Shown here: positions 49,287 through 59,433 of the stretch, one piece after another
Layout: each line of letters starts with the position of its first letter
How positions within the stretch are numbered: the stretch's first letter is position 1
Assembly: GCF_032854445.1 (NCBI RefSeq)
Contig: NC_088301.1
Location: 17,929,223 to 17,993,222 of the forward strand
Source of the DNA: Liolophura sinensis
Lineage: Eukaryota; Mollusca; Polyplacophora; Chitonida; Chitonidae
DNA: 64,000 bases
Direction: 5' to 3'
Position numbers and translations under genes: made by a program
The notes under the pieces: model-generated
Databases searched by the model: none
Told to the model about the DNA's origin: nothing
The model's input: the letters and a program-made list of their open reading frames with translations, nothing else

Positions 49287-50580
49287 CTAGAATGGATCTG
49301 CGAATAGCAGATCCTAGGCCGGGATCCCGGATCGGATCGATGACGTTTTTATCTTCATGTTCTGTGTTCAAAGGACACATGTTCCACATACACGGCTTTC
49401 AAAGTTACCTTGCGACCTTACACCGTTTGTCACTGAGGCAGTCGGCCGGTCATTTGCATTCCCTCGAATAGATCGGCGACCTTAATCATGCTACGCTATG
49501 GCCAGTGAAAACCGGTCGTTCTTTGGCAGATTTAGCCCGCTTTTTCTAAGAAATAAGGCAAAAACACGACCAGTGTAACAGCAGGTTTGTACATTCACAT
49601 CTCAATCAACGACCTGCCATGCACAGACTCACTGCTCCCCTGATAGCTCGGCAATCGTTGGAAAGTCAGCACTTGCACCAGTTCACATGTCCATATCTGT
49701 TAATCACCCTGGACTGTTTAACGTATAGTAAAGAGCACGAGGTGTGCGCAAAACAAAGCTAACTTTTACAGGTCCACGTCGTTTGCTGTTGTAGTTAGAT
49801 CTCTACGCCATCTAACAGAGTACTGGAGTTAGATGGGAACTGGAATCAATGTCATCCTACAACCGTTTCGGGAGATCACGGACAGTGTAGCCAAAAGCAT
49901 CAGGTCAAATACTACAAACCCAGTCCAATCCCCATCTAACTCAATGTTAAAGCAATAGGATTCCCATCTTTTTCTAAACAAAAAACGGTGTTGTCATTTA
50001 AACGCTTCTAGCGAAAAAACTATTAATCGGAGCTCAAATCCGTTGACGAATGCTCGAAAGAGCATGTCTTGTTTTACAATTTCGTGCAGGTTGCACACCT
50101 CTAGCTGCCATAGTTCTTGAGTTACAGGTCATTAAACTTACGTAAGTTTTTTGAGTTTTTTGCTTATATCTCAAAAAGTTACACAGATATACAAAAAATA
50201 CAAGCAGATTCAGAATCAGCAGCTCAAGATACATCAGAATACGTTAAGAACAATTGAACTTTGAGAACTTTTTGTGACGTCACAAATTCGACCAATGGCG
50301 AGCTTCCAGAGTTTTGATCGGAAGTAAACCATTTTCGCAAACTTTAAAGAACTCGTCACTTACTAGCTGCATGTCAAATTTGAAAACGATCGGTTCAGTG
50401 GTTCTGGAGAAGAAGATTTTTAAAGATTTTACACAAAATCCAATATGGCGGCCGAACCACGTGACATAAGAAAAAAACAAAAAATATACCCCTGGAAAAT
50501 CTCCGCCAGATTATGTGTGCAAAATTTGAGACCTCTATGTTGAACGGTGTTAAAGTTCTGCTGCTCACAAAGTCGGTGAA
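49287..50580 (-). mobile_element. Helitron-like unit 4
   Basis: Same ends as units 1-3; interior a little more diverged (ACAATTTCGTGCAGGTTGCA, and TTGAGTTACAGGTCATTAAA in place of the units 1-3 reading). It keeps TGACGTCA (50275-50282) and CACGTG (50458-50463). Its 5' side passes into (AAT)n and then the hairpin repeats. Confidence 0.72.
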
Positions 50581-50607
50581 AAAAAAATAATAATAATAAT
50601 AATAATA

Positions 50608-50789
50608 ATAATAAGAAAAAACAGAACGATAACAATAGGGATCCCGTTCGGGAGAACGGGATCCCTAATAATAAGAAAAAACAGAACAATAACAATAGGG
50701 ATCCCGTTCCGGAAGAACGGGATCCCTAATAATAAGAAAAAACAGAACAATAACAATAGGGATCCCGTTCCGGAAGAACGGGATCCCTA
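50608..50789. repeat. Three 60-61 bp hairpin repeats
   Basis: Each copy is TAATAATAAGAAAAAACAGA, then ACAATAACAAT and a perfect 12-bp stem GGGATCCCGTTC with a 4-5 nt loop. Hairpins lie at 50638-50665, 50698-50726 and 50759-50787. The copies differ only in the loop (GGGA versus CGGAA) and one base in the arm. The TAATAA start continues the microsatellite that ends unit 4. Confidence 0.95.
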
Positions 50790-50991
50790 ATTAAAATTAC
50801 TATTATATACTATGTACCTGGCGCCTGTTTTACAAACTGCACACGATACATGCATTTAACTTCCAAGGCGACCAGTGCTGGAGGCATTACATCGCCATGG
50901 TAGTTACATGTACTTGATAGCGCTTGTGAAACGGACCCCTGATACATAAATGTACAGCACCTTTTTTAAAGTAAATAAAAACACTCCTTAC

Positions 50992-51144
50992 CACATCCCT
51001 TTCATGAGTAACGGCTGTCTCCCCACTGGCTGGATTTGGAAGTGTCTGGGGAATCGTCTGTTCCCCATCAACAAAGACAATTTCATTCGGAATACCAAAA
51101 TTGTCATTTGCTTGGAAAAGTTGGATGAAAGCAGAGTGGTCCAT
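50992..51144 (-). CDS. C2H2 zinc-finger protein, coding exon 1 (start exon)
   Basis: ATG at 51144-51142 opens 51 codons (MDHSAFIQLFQANDNFGIPN ... AVTHERDV) ending in phase 0 at donor GTAAGG, which matches the phase 0 acceptor at 41633-41634. The frame has a TGA 21 bp before the ATG, supporting this start. An acceptor (GCTTTGCAG) at 51172-51180 suggests a 27-bp 5' UTR segment preceded by a non-coding exon further right. The exon has no known domain. Joining is by inference from phase and signal quality; no transcript was available. Confidence 0.72.
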
Positions 51145-51467
51145 TGTACACGTACTGGTATCTCAAGTGACCTGCAAAGCAAATTAACATTTTCTTGATA
51201 TTTATGTACACTGTATTCATTTGAACTTTTGCCCCTTAAGGCTTCCAGTTGGTGGAAGACAAGTCAAGGACCATCTCAAAATGTAACAAACTTACTGCTG
51301 CAGACAAAGGTAGCAAGAAATCATGAAACAATTCTGTACTGCAAAATTTACATAGATGTTACATAATCACTAGGAAGCCTGAAATTGGGAATACTCAACA
51401 GAAATTTTTTTCAGTTTCCTAAAGTCGCCTGCATCGACCCACACAATTCACCTAGTCCAATGAATTT

Positions 51468-51698
51468 GATTTATTGGATTGGTGTTATACACTGTACTCG
51501 AAAATATTACTTTTGATTCTGGATGGTGTCCAGCAATGTGGGAGGAAACCAGACAGAGCCTGGAGGAATTAATCCCCCAACCATTTACAGATTGCTGAAA
51601 GACCTTCCCACGTATGACCGGAACGGAAGCCAGGATGGCACTGATGAAAGGCTCTTAGGTCAATCTGCTGCACTAGCACGGTAACCACTAAAGGCCAC
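51468..51698 (-). repeat. SINE-A copy, diverged
   Basis: Reverse complement with tail side TGATTTATTGGATTGGTGTT, ACTGTACTCGAAAATATTAC, body CCTTCCCACGTATGACCGGA and head GTAACCACTAAAGGCCACAA. Confidence 0.85.
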
Positions 51699-52246
51699 AA
51701 CCACATCCAATGAAAATACATGCACAGTATGACAAGTTTACACCATTGCATATGATTTGTAGAATTTGACATATCCTACTGTGTGTAAACACACTGTCTT
51801 TCTTGTATCAGAAGTCTGGTTGTACGTAATGTTCATTTAGCCTGTTCTGTATTCATTTGAAGAGTCCATCTTACAAATCCTACCATTTCAAAGCCAAATT
51901 CCAAGTGTGAAAACATGTACATGTACATTAATACATGTAAATGTACAAAGTGAGATGCATGTACACATATCTGTCCCAGGTATCCCTCCATCAAACTATA
52001 CAAGCCATGACAGCTGGGGAATCTGCAAAATTCTCCGTCAAAAGCCGGGCTTGAACCTGCACCTCATGTATTACCTGTATATATGCTTTAGCAAGTAATG
52101 TTTCCTGGCAGAATACATGACATGACCACATCCACCCTTCTGTTCACCTTAACCGACTGTCTTCTCGAGGGTTCAACTATAGGTACAGGTACCAAACATA
52201 TAGCTTAACAAACACTGATTGCAATACCCCATCATGTATACCTGTC

Positions 52247-52517
52247 GGGGCCTCTGTGGTTCAGTTGGTTAGCGCCCTAGCGCAACGTAATGACCCAGGA
52301 GCCTCTCACCAATGCAGACACTGTGAGTTCAAGTCCAGTTCATGACGGCTTCCTCTCCGGCCGTACGTTGGAAGGTCTACCCGCAACCTGCGGATGGTCG
52401 TGGATTTCCCCCGGGCTCTGCCCGGTTTCCTTCCACTATAATGCTGGCCGCCCTCATATAAGTGAAAAATTCTTGAGTACGGCGTAAAACACCAATCAAA
52501 TAAATAAATAAATAAAT
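52247..52517 (+). repeat. SINE-A copy, full length
   Basis: Complete head GGGGCCTCTGTGGTTCAGTT, B box GAGTTCAAGTCC, the CCCCCGGGCTCTGCCCGG stem and AAATAAATAAATAAAT tail. ATACCTG precedes it and follows it, a likely target duplication. Confidence 0.95.
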
Positions 52518-52778
52518 GCATACCTGCCCTCGATGTTTAGGGCCCGGTTGTTCAGAAGTGCATTAGCAATTATGCCCAGTATTAACTTTAGTCTGGACTA
52601 TTAGTTTTGTCATTAGTTTAGTATTAGGCCAAGACTGGTATTAAGATATAAGCGTGGCTTAATTTTTAATATGCTTTTGAACAATCTGCATTTCTGCATT
52701 TTCACAGACTTTCTGACCTAGCCTAAAGCTGGCTGGTCAATTTTTACTGGTCAATTTGAATGTAACCTGGAACCCTAC

Positions 52779-52905
52779 CGTACATTTGGTATGCACCTAT
52801 CGGCCAAAATGTCAAAGCCATCATTGGTAACCCATCTTTAAACAGTAATCCAGCCATTTAAACTTTCAAATCAATCAAGCCAAAACAACTTCTGCAATGT
52901 TCGAA
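52779..52905 (+). repeat. R3 dispersed repeat, copy b
   Basis: AATGTCAAAGCCATCATTGG, CAGTAATCCAGCCATTTAAA and CTTTCAAATCAATCAAGCCA match the R3 copy at 62142-62250. Confidence 0.7.
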
Positions 52906-55459
52906 ATTCTAACGTGTGCCAAGTCCTGGCAAGGCAGGGTTTGCGCTGTTATCTTTAGTTAATTGTCCGTGTAGATTACATTAAAGCGAAGCTGGGCATT
53001 ACCATAGAAACGTGCAGCTTAGCTTTGGGCTAGGCTATACACTCAACCAGAGATTCTATCTCTAACCTTCTTGACATACAGTCAAAAACATTACAACTAT
53101 TAACATATTCTACAAAGAACACGAAGCAGAATAGCTACGTGTACTGTGTACATGTGGGTTCCTACAGCAATAGTACTAACATGGCCAATAACAATGCCCT
53201 TCACTGTACAAAGGCAGCCTTAAGTTACTTTTTCTCTGTTCTACTGACATGGTTAAACCAAGGGTAATGGATACGGGTCTCAAAAGCTAAATCACGTCTA
53301 GTACTGGCCCAAAAATCCGGTCTAAGGATTGCTTAAATTTACTGATACGCGGGGACCGCTGGCCATTACCCAACCGTGACAATATTAAAGTTCACAGTCG
53401 ATTCTTTGGCTAGTCTACTACATGTATGTGACTACTATATCAGTATCTGATTTTTATGATCAATATTTTTTTTTTCCTTTTTATCACTCGGACATGTGTC
53501 AGTGGAATTCATCTGATTTGCATGCCCATTTCACTCAAGTGTGTAGCCTCATACTACTACAGTTACACAGTGTAGCCTACCCGCTAGTTTCATGATTTCG
53601 GTAAAATGTGCAGGAATATCACAAGTGTCTCTACACGAAACATTCTTTAGGTTTCACTATACTTTAGTCAGGAAATATAATGAAAAATTACTTCAAAATT
53701 AAAGAAAAAGAGCAGTAAAGCGTTTGTTTTAGGAGAAGATAAATTTACCTGGATTGTGAATTGGACCGCAAACCGACAATTGGGTTGCATTAAAATAGCA
53801 AACTTAAAAGTGTTTTCGGACGTTTATGTCAATTTTTTTTATTTAGACAAAATTTATTAAAAGATTACTTATATTCTTTGGACTTCTATAAATTTTTCTA
53901 ACTGAAGGTTAGTTAATCTGGACGTTTTATTTTGGTCTAATTGACTAATACAATAGTCCATTTCCACTAAAAACCTGCGTTATTAAATACGTAACGCGTA
54001 ACTCGCTTTACCAGCACACGTTTCCGGAAGTTATCGGGTTTGTGGAAACCATTTCGGATGGCAGTGAATGTCAAGTTATTCTCTACTTTTCCACTGGCAT
54101 TTCTCATGTAACAGCCCCCCAGATACATATCTCGTCATTTTGGTGTGGATGTGGAACATTTTCAAGTAAGGTATGCTTGCTTTTCAATGAAATTAACCAC
54201 TTTATATCTCAACAAAATATGTTGTTGGATTTCCGACTGTTGACCCATTTTTTGCGTTATGTCACATGACCGTAATACGTGTATGTCATTTACGAAGTAT
54301 GACACTTCAAAATCACCTGATTCATGGAATTTACATTTTCCTGAAAAATGTAGGGTTTTGCAACACTTCTGTTTTGCACTGATAGCCTGCGTGTGGCAAG
54401 TGTGGACAATATTCATGTGATAGGTTTTGGCCTACAGTAGAAAATCTGTTCCGCTTGTACATCATAAGACTTTTTAACCAACCGCAACCAGCGTTAGGCC
54501 TAGCAAATAATTCATACCGAGAACATTTTGTACATAGTTATTTGTTCCTGTTAGTCATAAATTCATACCCAGATTGTTTGTACTCTGTCTGTGAATTAAA
54601 TACTATAGCATAAAGTTAAGAAACTGAACACTTCAAGTGACATTTGTTTTCATCTACCAGCTTCACATGACCACACTAGTATGAATTGTTTGTCAACTTC
54701 GTGTGATATGTTGGAATACGATTCCCGGGTGGCAGGTCTACATTTGCAACTGGAACAGCATACCAGTTTTGTGATACAAGGGAGATAACTGTCACATAGT
54801 GATGTTTTTTTTGGAGGGGGGTGGGGGGGTTGGATTAAAATCATGGCACAACACTCGGACACCTCCATGTTATGATTAGGGCAAAAAGTTAAAGCTACAT
54901 TGAAGTAATGAGAAAATTGACACGTTTAAATGAATTTCGCCCAATAACACCTGGGATACATGTGAAAACGTGATATATTGTGTGCATGTACCCACAATTT
55001 GAACAGAAGCAATATAAAACGTTGGGCTTAGAGAATAGCAGTAGGCCCTATACTTTCCTCTATGACTTCATCAGTAGTCATGCTATTTATTGTTAGATCT
55101 TAAGATTTTTAGCAGTAGATTTTAAGTGTCCGTCGGTACATTTAGGTAGGTCGTTCTGTCAGTTGACATGTCAGATTGTTGATATTCTACCATGGTGCTT
55201 GAAAGAAGACACCTTTTTCCTGGATATGATAGCGATTGCAGATTTGCACTCGTTATCAGGAAGCTGTAATCTGTGGACTGTGGTCACATATATATTTATG
55301 TATACATGTATATGTGTATTTATGAAATTTTTGTTCTTTGAAAATCATGTACACTATAAATATCTTGTTTACAAATTGACTCTGGTACAAAATTATTTAG
55401 ATACTGATTTGATTTTTGTTTCCACTCCATACTGCTACACAACAATTTTTCACTTTTAT

Positions 55460-55665
55460 TGATTTATTTGATTAGTGTTTTACATCGTACTCAAGAATAT
55501 TTCACTTATACAGCGGTGGCCAGCACTATGGTGGGAAGAAACCAGGCAGAGCTCGGGGAACCCATGACCATCAGCATATTGCTGGCTGACCTTATCACTT
55601 ATGGCCCGAGAGAAAGCCAGCAGAAACTGAACTTGATCTCACAGCAACGTCATTGGTGGCCTCCT
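55460..55665 (-). repeat. SINE-A copy, diverged
   Basis: Reverse complement: TGATTTATTTGATTAGTGTT, CATCGTACTCAAGAATATTT, then body to CAACGTCATTGGTGG. Head incomplete. Confidence 0.85.
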
Positions 55666-56032
55666 ATAACCTCCTCAGCTTAAGAGACCCCTTTTCATAT
55701 TAACAGTGACAGGAGTATCATCAGTATTATGCTGGATACTTGAATGACCGTGGGGTAAAGTTGCCGACAAACCAGATATGTATACTGTACTGGTGGAGAA
55801 CAAATGGTATTCAACGGACGTAAGATAGACCAAATGGTCAAAAGTGCACCATCCAATGTTTATTGTCATCGAGACCCCACAAGCGATGTCATGTCCAAGG
55901 CTGGCTTTGAAGCCACACCTCATGGGTTCCGACAGTTGAAAGGCATTCACATTTAACCACAAGACCTGAGGGCCTGCTACCCCTGGAACACTGTTTTAAT
56001 TGCAAGGAACTGCATTGCCAACACAAGTCAAT

Positions 56033-56404
56033 AATAGGGGAGTTTCGAGTTCGAACCCTTTCATCACCAAAGGCAAAAAAAAAAGGTCCACTGTATCATG
56101 TGACCTGTCAGAAATGTTAGCCAACTGTTGCGGGGTTACCTTTACTATAGCATGCTCGCCTGAAAACAGTTTCCTACAGATCGGTTTAGAGTAGACAAAC
56201 AACGGATGAAACTGAATATTTGTGAACTTGGAAAGCTTCTAAGGAAAAAAGAGATTTCATTTGTGTCTCTGGAATATGGTGAGATTAGTGATAAGTAATT
56301 TAATGTCTACAAAGGTTGCCTAACATTTTTCTTAACTCACATTATACAGGAGGACTGTTTTTACCTTCACTGACAAAGAGGTCTAACTCGAAACTCTCCT
56401 ATTG
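56033..56404. mobile_element. MITE-like element, copy 2
   Basis: About 372 bp with terminal inverted repeats: left AATAGGGGAGTTTCGAGTTC, right AACTCGAAACTCTCCTATT, 15 of the first 16 bases pairing. The interior matches 8157-8504 in TGTGACCTGTCAGAAATGTT (there TGATCTGTCAAAATGTT) and in the TGACAAAGAGG end. It ends 90 bp before the 5' UTR exon of the zinc-finger gene to its right. Confidence 0.78.
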
Positions 56405-56494
56405 TTGAAAGTGCATTATGTCTGTTTAGAACAATTGGTCATTGCTTGATTAACAGTCTGACAGTAAGAGCTATTTTACTGTATATCTTTTCAG

Positions 56495-56536
56495 ATCTAA
56501 GACACCATCTAAGATTGAATTTACATACATTGGAAG
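56495..56536 (+). other. 5' UTR segment of zinc-finger gene 2
   Basis: A strong acceptor (TATATCTTTTCAG) at 56482-56494 lies 42 bp before the ATG, so translation starts in the second or a later exon and the promoter is upstream. Confidence 0.65.
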
Positions 56537-58510
56537 ATGAACCAAGACATTGTGATGAGGGATCAGATTCAAGGAACTGAGCCAAATCAGCATCATCATC
56601 AACAACAACAAGAGGTTTACAACATGGATTTTTCTGAGTTAAAGACCATTTCATACGACACAACAGTGCATCAGCCTCCGGTTTATAGCCATGACAGTGC
56701 AGTGCAATTGATGTCCATGTCCAGCATGAACCCACCTACTGAGGAACCTAGCCTAAATGCTTCAGGCTGCTCTGCACTTGGACCTCAATCAGGGTTTGTG
56801 TTAGAACCGAGTATCCCCTCCCAGAATTCTGGATTGCCAGTCACTGGCGGAGACATGACTGCCCCAGGCTGTGAGAAAACCTTCACTCAGTCATTGCCTG
56901 TCAACTCAACCGACTTAACAACAAAAGCATCCATGAGTGGGGAAACAGGCCCAAGAAAAGAATTTTTGACTTCATCCTGGGATGAGTTTCAGGGTGTCAA
57001 TGGGAATACAGTTGCTGGTTCAGGAGGTACAGTAACAGAATCAAAGGTAGCATCCCTGAACAGGAGCATGGACGGAAGATTAACTGAAGATGCAATGGGC
57101 AGTTTTTTATCTGCACTGCAGTCAGCTCTGTCCCCTGGTGTTCCAGACTTGTCTACAATTTCAACAAAAAGTCTGAGACCCTCCACATTGGACTACCCTG
57201 ATGGGCTCTGTAATTTGCAACTGTTGACTTACACATCTGGAGAGGGCATCCCAAATGTCAAGCTGGTAACAGTAACAGATGCCATTTTGATATCAGTACA
57301 GTTTAAATGTAGACTTTGTGGGAAATCGTTTACATCCCCTGAGGCACTCTCATCTCACAGTAGGTGCCATACTTCAGATACTCAACCAGGGGATTTAGGA
57401 AAACCTGCTGGAAACCTCCCCCATGGTAGACCACCAATCAGTAGACAGATCCGGGAACTAGTGGATGGTATGGTGCCTCAAGCGTTCCATTCTGTGAATG
57501 CAGAAGGTCCATGTGAAGGAAAGCATAGCCAAGAAGGTGTAGAGGCCGAGGCTGCTGGAATAAACTCTGACTTGAATGATACAGAGAATCCAACAGGACG
57601 CCAACGCCATTGTCATATCTGTAACAAAATGTTCCCTAAAGATGAGCTTTGGCGGCATTTCTCAGAAACACACCTGGATTGTAAGGAGTGTCAGTGTTTT
57701 GTGTGTGGTAAGAAGATGAGGACAGACAAGGATCTACTGAGGCATATGATGTCCTTTCACACAGGCCTGAAGGAAGAAACTGTTTACCGATGTGCAGTTT
57801 GTGATAGAAATTTTGCTTCTGAACCCTTCTTGTTAAACCACATGCTACAGATACATCCAGACAAAGGGGACTTAGCATTAGCAAAATCTGACACAAAACA
57901 TTGTGGTTCTGCTGAAAAATTTTTAAAATCATCCTGTGCAAATTGTGAAGGGACAGGGGTGATTTCCAGTGGGAAGCATTCTTGTCGAATATGTAAGAAA
58001 GCACTCGGTGATTCTCGTATGCTGCAGAAACACATGTCGGAGCATTCAGAACAGACAATGTGCACTGTATGCCATAAATTGATTTTCCTCAAGTCTCTGC
58101 CTAAGCACATGATGCTCCACACCAAACCCAAGGCGTGGGAGTGCACCCAGTGTGACCGTGCTTACAGGGACAAGTGCGATCTGAGGAAGCACATGCGTAT
58201 CCACACTGGAGAGAAACCTTACACATGTGAAATCTGTAATAAGTCATTCGCGCACAGCAGCCAGTTGCCGCGCCATCTACGTACACACAGCGGAGAGAAG
58301 CCATACCAGTGTTCACTGTGTCAGAAGGTCTTCTCCAGGAAGTTTGGTTTGCAGCAGCATATGAGTCGCCATGCTGTTGGGAAAGCATTCAAGTGCAGTG
58401 ATTGTGGCAAAGAGTTTCGCGACCACAAAGGGTTAAAGAAACACAGCTTGAAACACAACCATATGCCGGAGCAGGCTGATGTCAGCGCTAACGAATCAGC
58501 TGGGCATTAA
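56537..58510 (+). CDS. C2H2 zinc-finger protein, 657 aa (ten fingers)
   Basis: Uninterrupted 658-codon frame, ATG after GGAAG. Residues 1-220 are Ser/Thr/Gln-rich and likely disordered. A pre-finger block (LCNLQLLTYTSG ... VTVTDA) lies about 224-257. Finger 1 is 256-278 (FKCRLCGKSF). A long linker follows, then fingers 2-4 from C359 on. An isolated CXXCXGXG (CANCEGTG) is at 467-474. Then come a finger from HSCRICKKA, a short finger with 11 residues between Cys and His (CTVCHKLIF), and four regular fingers joined partly by TGEKPY and SGEKPY, the last from C620. Probable nuclear DNA-binding protein; specificity unknown. Layout and several ungapped segments match the - strand gene at 40304-51144, so the two are probably paralogs. 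I do not recognise a vertebrate orthologue. Confidence 0.95.
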   Translation: MNQDIVMRDQIQGTEPNQHHHQQQQEVYNMDFSELKTISYDTTVHQPPVYSHDSAVQLMSMSSMNPPTEEPSLNASGCSALGPQSGFVLEPSIPSQNSGLPVTGGDMTAPGCEKTFTQSLPVNSTDLTTKASMSGETGPRKEFLTSSWDEFQGVNGNTVAGSGGTVTESKVASLNRSMDGRLTEDAMGSFLSALQSALSPGVPDLSTISTKSLRPSTLDYPDGLCNLQLLTYTSGEGIPNVKLVTVTDAILISVQFKCRLCGKSFTSPEALSSHSRCHTSDTQPGDLGKPAGNLPHGRPPISRQIRELVDGMVPQAFHSVNAEGPCEGKHSQEGVEAEAAGINSDLNDTENPTGRQRHCHICNKMFPKDELWRHFSETHLDCKECQCFVCGKKMRTDKDLLRHMMSFHTGLKEETVYRCAVCDRNFASEPFLLNHMLQIHPDKGDLALAKSDTKHCGSAEKFLKSSCANCEGTGVISSGKHSCRICKKALGDSRMLQKHMSEHSEQTMCTVCHKLIFLKSLPKHMMLHTKPKAWECTQCDRAYRDKCDLRKHMRIHTGEKPYTCEICNKSFAHSSQLPRHLRTHSGEKPYQCSLCQKVFSRKFGLQQHMSRHAVGKAFKCSDCGKEFRDHKGLKKHSLKHNHMPEQADVSANESAGH

Positions 58511-58563
58511 AGCTCTCCAAAAATCTGCAATTTTTGCGTGTTCTTGTTTGCTTTCTGAGCTTG

Positions 58564-58569
58564 AATAAA
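58564..58569 (+). terminator. Polyadenylation signal AATAAA of zinc-finger gene 2
   Basis: AATAAA 54 bp after the stop codon and just before a T/G-rich stretch. A short 3' UTR is likely. Confidence 0.65.
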
Positions 58570-58698
58570 GAATTGCATAAAATGCTACTTAGGGTCTCTC
58601 TCAGATTGTCATCATTGTTGGATCTTCAGTGTGTACCTGGTACATAAATATCACACCAGTCATTACATGACATCCAAAAATGATATCCAAATGTACGC

Positions 58699-59066
58699 AC
58701 CGGCCCGGATAGCACAGTTGGTAGAGCGCCCGCTTCGGGACCGGTAGATCCAGGATCAATCCTTGATCGAGTCACACCTAAGACTTTAAAAGAGGAAGTT
58801 GTAACTTCCTTGCTTGGCGTTCAGCATGAAGAGGATAGTGCAGCGACTGGTTGACCCGTATCAGTATAATGGCTCGGGCGGGGCGGCTTACTTGCCTTCG
58901 GTAAGTCGTCTCAGTGAAGCAGCACTAAATAAAAGAGCGGTGGAAATCCGTCCTGCAACAAGGAAGCACATTATACGTACATGCACCCTAATGATTCCTT
59001 CGTCGTCATATGACTGAAAAATTGTTGAGTACGACGTTAAACCCCAAGCACTCACTCACTCACTCA
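58699..59066 (+). repeat. SINE-B copy 3, full length with target duplication
   Basis: From ACCGGCCCGGATAGCACAGT (A box) through GATCAATCCTTGATCGAGTC to (CACT)n. Perfect 12-bp duplication CCAAATGTACGC at 58687-58698 and 59067-59078. The best reference copy for this family. Confidence 0.96.
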
Positions 59067-59433
59067 CCAAATGTACGCCGTCTTATATGTTTTATTTACA
59101 CATATGACGTGTTATTTAAGAAATAATGTTCACGTGAGGGTAGTCTAACGATAGTTTTACGTCAAATCGATGTGGAAGAATTTATATTTTAGGTTGAAGG
59201 CGAAGCCTGAGACTTGGTACTCCTGCAGACCTGCAGCAGAATATCCTTATGTTCCTTATGTTCAGCTTAGCGTACAGTTACATGTACATGTAAATCACCG
59301 ACTTCATGTTAATATAATACACATGATGTCAGAGTGTTTATTAAGGCACAACTACTGTAAGAACCTACCCCGATTCTTACTGCGAGTGGGTACTCTTGGA
59401 ATTAAATGTACATCTATCTTATTCCCACGTTTG

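Larger units (their letters stand above)
41633..50991 (-). other. 9.4-kb repeat-filled intron of the zinc-finger gene
   Basis: Lies between donor 50990-50991 and acceptor 41633-41634. Nearly all of it is repeats: two SINE-A pieces, two SINE-B copies, the R3 repeat, a 39-bp minisatellite, four Helitron-like units and three hairpin repeats. No conserved coding sequence was seen. Confidence 0.72.
51172..56494. other. Divergent intergenic region between the two zinc-finger genes
   Basis: Must contain the first exons and promoters of both zinc-finger genes, since each coding start is preceded by a splice acceptor. No promoter motif can be assigned. Holds three SINE-A copies, an R3 copy and a MITE. 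53050-55450 shows nothing recognisable. Confidence 0.6.

Noticed and set aside
50638-50787. CRISPR-like regular palindromic repeats
   Set aside because: Only three copies, with no distinct spacers between palindromes and in an animal genome; a tandem hairpin repeat instead.
56033-56404. Treated first as the promoter of zinc-finger gene 2
   Set aside because: Terminal inverted repeats and a second copy at 8157-8504 show a transposon-derived element; any promoter role is unsupported.
58699-58780. tRNA gene suggested by A- and B-box-like motifs
   Set aside because: The acceptor stem does not pair, and the same head recurs with a common body, tail and target duplications: a tRNA-derived SINE.
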